8,272 nt of DNA, taken from assembly GCA_938002705.1 (NCBI GenBank), contig CALLAG010000155.1, forward strand, positions 1-8,272. Reading direction: 5' to 3'. Below, in pieces: positions 5,859 to 8,272 of this stretch. Each line of letters starts with the position of its first letter. The first letter of the stretch is position 1. A program made the translations under genes and the position numbers. Source of the stretch: an uncultured Saprospiraceae bacterium. Its GTDB lineage: Bacteria; Bacteroidota; Bacteroidia; Chitinophagales; Saprospiraceae. The notes beneath the pieces were generated by a model, which ran no database searches, had not been told where the DNA came from, and saw nothing but the letters and a program-made list of their open reading frames with translations.

Positions 5859-8272
5859 ATGATATTTACAAAGATCTCATTCAGGATAGCATGTATTATA
5901 CTTCTATCATTCCTATCCCTGCATATTACTGCTCAGATTTTTCCAGAGATAACAAGAGAGGATATCGTCAAGGAGCTCGAAAAGCGAGATCTCGATATAG
6001 ATGAAGTGGAAGCTGAGTTACTCAGTCAGGGTATAGATATCAATACATTAGAGGTAGAGAATATCACAAGCGAACAAAGACAAACTATCCAGCGTGTCAT
6101 AATAGAGATGACATCAAATAAGGAAAAAGAATTAGCCCTCAAAAAAGAAAAGGAACAAGAAGAAAAAGAAAAAGAGAAAGACAAAGAAGATGAGGCGCTT
6201 ATTAATGAGGAGATAGATTCTATGGAGGCAGAACTACTTGTGATAGAAGAGGAGGAAGAAATACCAGAAGTCACCATCTATGGACAAGAGTTATTCCGTA
6301 ATAATATCATCAAGGTGCTTAATAAAAATGATGAGATCAATGCTCCCGATTCATATATTTTAGGTCCTGGTGATAAGCTTGTATTATCCATATGGGGTAA
6401 GTCAAGTACTGAGAGAGAATATGTCATATCTAACGACGGATACATAAAAGTGGCTAATGGGGGAGGTAACACACGTATATTCTTAAAAGGTCTCACATTA
6501 GGCAAAGCCAGAGAGAAAGTAAAAACTGTACTCACTAATCAATTCAGATTTAATGAAGGAGAATATAGCCTTGCATTAAATTTCTCAAGAACAGTTAAGG
6601 TCAGCATATACGGTGAAGTGATGAATAATGTAGGAGTTGTAACTTTATCTGCTTTTAATTCGCCTTTTAACGCTATAGCTGCAGTAGGTGGAACGAATGA
6701 TATAGGCTCACTCAGAAAAATCCAACTTGTCAAAAATTCTGGAACTGTAGTCACCTTAGACGTCTACGAACTACTTAATAATCCAGCAGTGAGAAATAAA
6801 TATTACTTAGATGACAACGACCTCATTATGGTTCCTGCTTCTGAGAATATTATAACATTAGAGGGAGCAGTAAAGCGACCGATTAAGTACGAACTCATTG
6901 ATAATGAAGGGATTAGAGAGTTGTTAGTCTATGCAGGAGGATTTGCTGAGAATGCATATAAGAAAAAAATACAGGTTAAGAGATATGTCGATGATGATCA
7001 GAAAATAATCGATATAGACTGGAGACAATACGAGAAATCTAATCGTAATTTTCCATTACTTAACGGTGATCTTGTGATAGTAGAAAGTATAGAGAGTGAG
7101 GCAACTAATTACATAGAGATAATAGGCGAGGTCAAGAAAGAAGGCTCGTTTGAGAAGACGGACGGTATGCGTATATATGATGCTATCATCAAAGCTGGCC
7201 TTACTGATAATTCCAGTACTAACTTAGTCTATCTCACCAGGACTAATGATGATGGTACGACCAGTTATGAGAAAATATTTCTTAACGATATCCTGAAGGA
7301 TCAATCTGTAAGTCAGAATATCTATCTACAGAATAAAGATAAAATAGAGATCTGGTCCAAAGAGAGATTTATAGATGATGCAGAGATTACAGTAAGTGGA
7401 TCGGTAAGATCCGAAGGTAAGTTTCCATTTGACGCAAGTCGATCGATAAGACTACGTGATGCGATACTTCTGGCAGGTGGGCTTCGTCGAGATGCATCGA
7501 ATATCGCTATCATACACAGAAACGATCCTCTCAATCCCAAAATTAAAACCTATAAGACAGTATCTAACCTTGATGAAATAATCAGTTCTCCTGATAATGA
7601 GAATAACTATATCATGGAGCCATTCGATAGTCTTGTGGTGGAGTCTAATAATGTATTCGTAGAAGAATCTTATGTACGGATAGAAGGAGCTGTTAATAGG
7701 CCTGGTAGCTACCAATATGGTGAAGGTATTACGATTAAGGATCTCATGCGACTAGCTGGTGGATTTAGACTAGCAGCATCTACTAATAATATAGAAGTGT
7801 CACGTGTTATAATGCGTAATAATGAGGCCACTAAGACCGTAGTGGCAAGCTTAGAAATGGATAGAGAATTCGAAGTGCTATCAAAGGGAGCAGTAGACGG
7901 AGATTATAGGTTAGAGCCATATGATAACATCAGTGTCAGATATAATAAAGACTTTGAACTGCAGAAAAGAGTATTCTTAACTGGTGAGGTAGAGGTACCT
8001 GGGCCGTATGCCGTATGGAAGCCTAATCTGCGTATATCAGATGTGATAGAGAGAGCTGGAGGACTTACGGAGGAGGCGTTTCCAGCAGGAGCGACACTAC
8101 TCAGAAAAGAAGAAGAAGTAGGATCCATAGTCATCAAGTTAGATGAGATAATGGTTAATCCTAATTCCGAATTCAATTTTGTAGTGAAGAATGGTGATGA
8201 GATATTTATACCTAAGATATCAGAATTCGTCACTATCAAAGGTGCAACAAGAGTAAGAGAAGTCGTCAGTGA
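5859..8272 (+). CDS. Polysaccharide export protein with Poly_export and multiple SLBB domains (3' end outside window)
   Basis: The frame stays open for 804 codons to the window edge, so the C-terminus is missing. It should form an outer-membrane or periplasmic channel for capsule or exopolysaccharide export, in the Wza-like superfamily. Residues 1-25 are a signal peptide (cleavage ITA-Q). Residues about 30-85 are an acidic helical segment, and 88-134 a Lys/Glu-rich probable coiled coil. YGQELFRN (141-148) and SYILGPGDKLVLSIWG (165-180) open the Poly_export domain. SLBB repeats start near residues 246, 332, 418, 508, 604 and 704, each with a (I/V)xGxV-type strand and, in most, an AGG turn (GEVMNNVG, GAVKRP, GEVKKEG, GSVRSEG, GAVNRPG, GEVEVPG). 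A seventh begins at 791. An in-frame TAG at 5853 makes the ATG at 5859 the first possible start; no Shine-Dalgarno site is seen. Unlike the left-hand gene it uses mixed arginine codons. No lipobox cysteine is present: C12 lies inside the hydrophobic core, so it is probably not a lipoprotein as classical Wza is. Confidence 0.94.
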   Translation, partial: MIFTKISFRIACIILLSFLSLHITAQIFPEITREDIVKELEKRDLDIDEVEAELLSQGIDINTLEVENITSEQRQTIQRVIIEMTSNKEKELALKKEKEQEEKEKEKDKEDEALINEEIDSMEAELLVIEEEEEIPEVTIYGQELFRNNIIKVLNKNDEINAPDSYILGPGDKLVLSIWGKSSTEREYVISNDGYIKVANGGGNTRIFLKGLTLGKAREKVKTVLTNQFRFNEGEYSLALNFSRTVKVSIYGEVMNNVGVVTLSAFNSPFNAIAAVGGTNDIGSLRKIQLVKNSGTVVTLDVYELLNNPAVRNKYYLDDNDLIMVPASENIITLEGAVKRPIKYELIDNEGIRELLVYAGGFAENAYKKKIQVKRYVDDDQKIIDIDWRQYEKSNRNFPLLNGDLVIVESIESEATNYIEIIGEVKKEGSFEKTDGMRIYDAIIKAGLTDNSSTNLVYLTRTNDDGTTSYEKIFLNDILKDQSVSQNIYLQNKDKIEIWSKERFIDDAEITVSGSVRSEGKFPFDASRSIRLRDAILLAGGLRRDASNIAIIHRNDPLNPKIKTYKTVSNLDEIISSPDNENNYIMEPFDSLVVESNNVFVEESYVRIEGAVNRPGSYQYGEGITIKDLMRLAGGFRLAASTNNIEVSRVIMRNNEATKTVVASLEMDREFEVLSKGAVDGDYRLEPYDNISVRYNKDFELQKRVFLTGEVEVPGPYAVWKPNLRISDVIERAGGLTEEAFPAGATLLRKEEEVGSIVIKLDEIMVNPNSEFNFVVKNGDEIFIPKISEFVTIKGATRVREVVS
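6120..6194 (+). other. Purine-rich Lys/Glu low-complexity segment within the export gene
   Basis: Codons 88-112 are almost entirely AAA, AAG, GAA and GAG, giving a nearly all-purine coding strand with an A6 run at 6141-6146. The protein segment is highly charged and predicted helical, and probably acts as a spacer between the N-terminal helical region and the Poly_export domain. The same stretch creates a serine-rich artefactual ORF on the opposite strand (6026-6277). Confidence 0.75.

Noticed and set aside
6141..6147. Programmed -1 frameshift at the A6G run
   Set aside because: The run is read as AAA AAA G, which is the wrong phase for a canonical A AAA AAG slip site, and the zero frame continues with full domains.
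6026..6277. Minus-strand serine-rich ORF opposite the export gene
   Set aside because: The serine runs are the reverse complement of the Glu/Lys codon tract of the real plus-strand gene.
6278..8239. Several further minus-strand ORFs (6278-6535, 6539-6754, 7322-7540, 7452-7715, 7904-8239)
   Set aside because: All lie opposite the continuous plus-strand frame with Poly_export and SLBB motifs; none has a recognisable domain.

Overview
The window looks like chromosomal DNA of a marine or environmental Bacteroidota, most plausibly Saprospiria-like (lineage is inference). The direct signs are AT-rich DNA, a secreted protein ending in a type IX secretion (T9SS) type A sorting domain, signal peptides cleaved just before Gln, a Bacteroidota-style KdtA with a KYDFWFN motif, and mostly A-rich leaders instead of Shine-Dalgarno sites. 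There are five protein genes. No tRNA, rRNA, CRISPR array, insertion sequence or phage gene was seen.

Layout. Bases 1-69 hold no gene. A strong Rho-independent terminator (70-104, minus strand) closes the first gene, 138-2606 (minus), which encodes an 822-residue secreted multidomain protein with a PA domain and a T9SS sorting domain. After a 119-base gap comes a tight minus-strand cluster, read from right to left: an outer-membrane beta-barrel protein (4889-5638), the Kdo transferase KdtA/WaaA (3663-4892) and an RfaE1/HldE-type heptose-7-phosphate kinase (2726-3673). The genes overlap by 4 and 11 bases, so they form one operon. KdtA starts at TTG behind a perfect AGGAGG site.

A 220-base divergent intergenic region (5639-5858) separates this cluster from a plus-strand gene that starts at 5859 and runs off the right edge still open. 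It encodes at least 804 residues of a polysaccharide-export protein: signal peptide, charged Lys/Glu linker, Poly_export domain, six complete SLBB repeats and the start of a seventh. The ORFs antisense to this gene are shadows.

Together the central and right parts form a cell-envelope block. The operon makes the Kdo/heptose inner core of lipopolysaccharide and includes a beta-barrel protein of unknown role. The divergent gene likely begins a capsule or exopolysaccharide export locus beyond the window. The left gene is an independent, probably well-expressed, exported surface protein. I see no clear evidence of a wholly new system. The most useful leads are the uncharacterised barrel protein translationally tied to KdtA, the stand-alone kinase, the PA-domain protein without a protease, and the inverted repeat upstream of the export gene.
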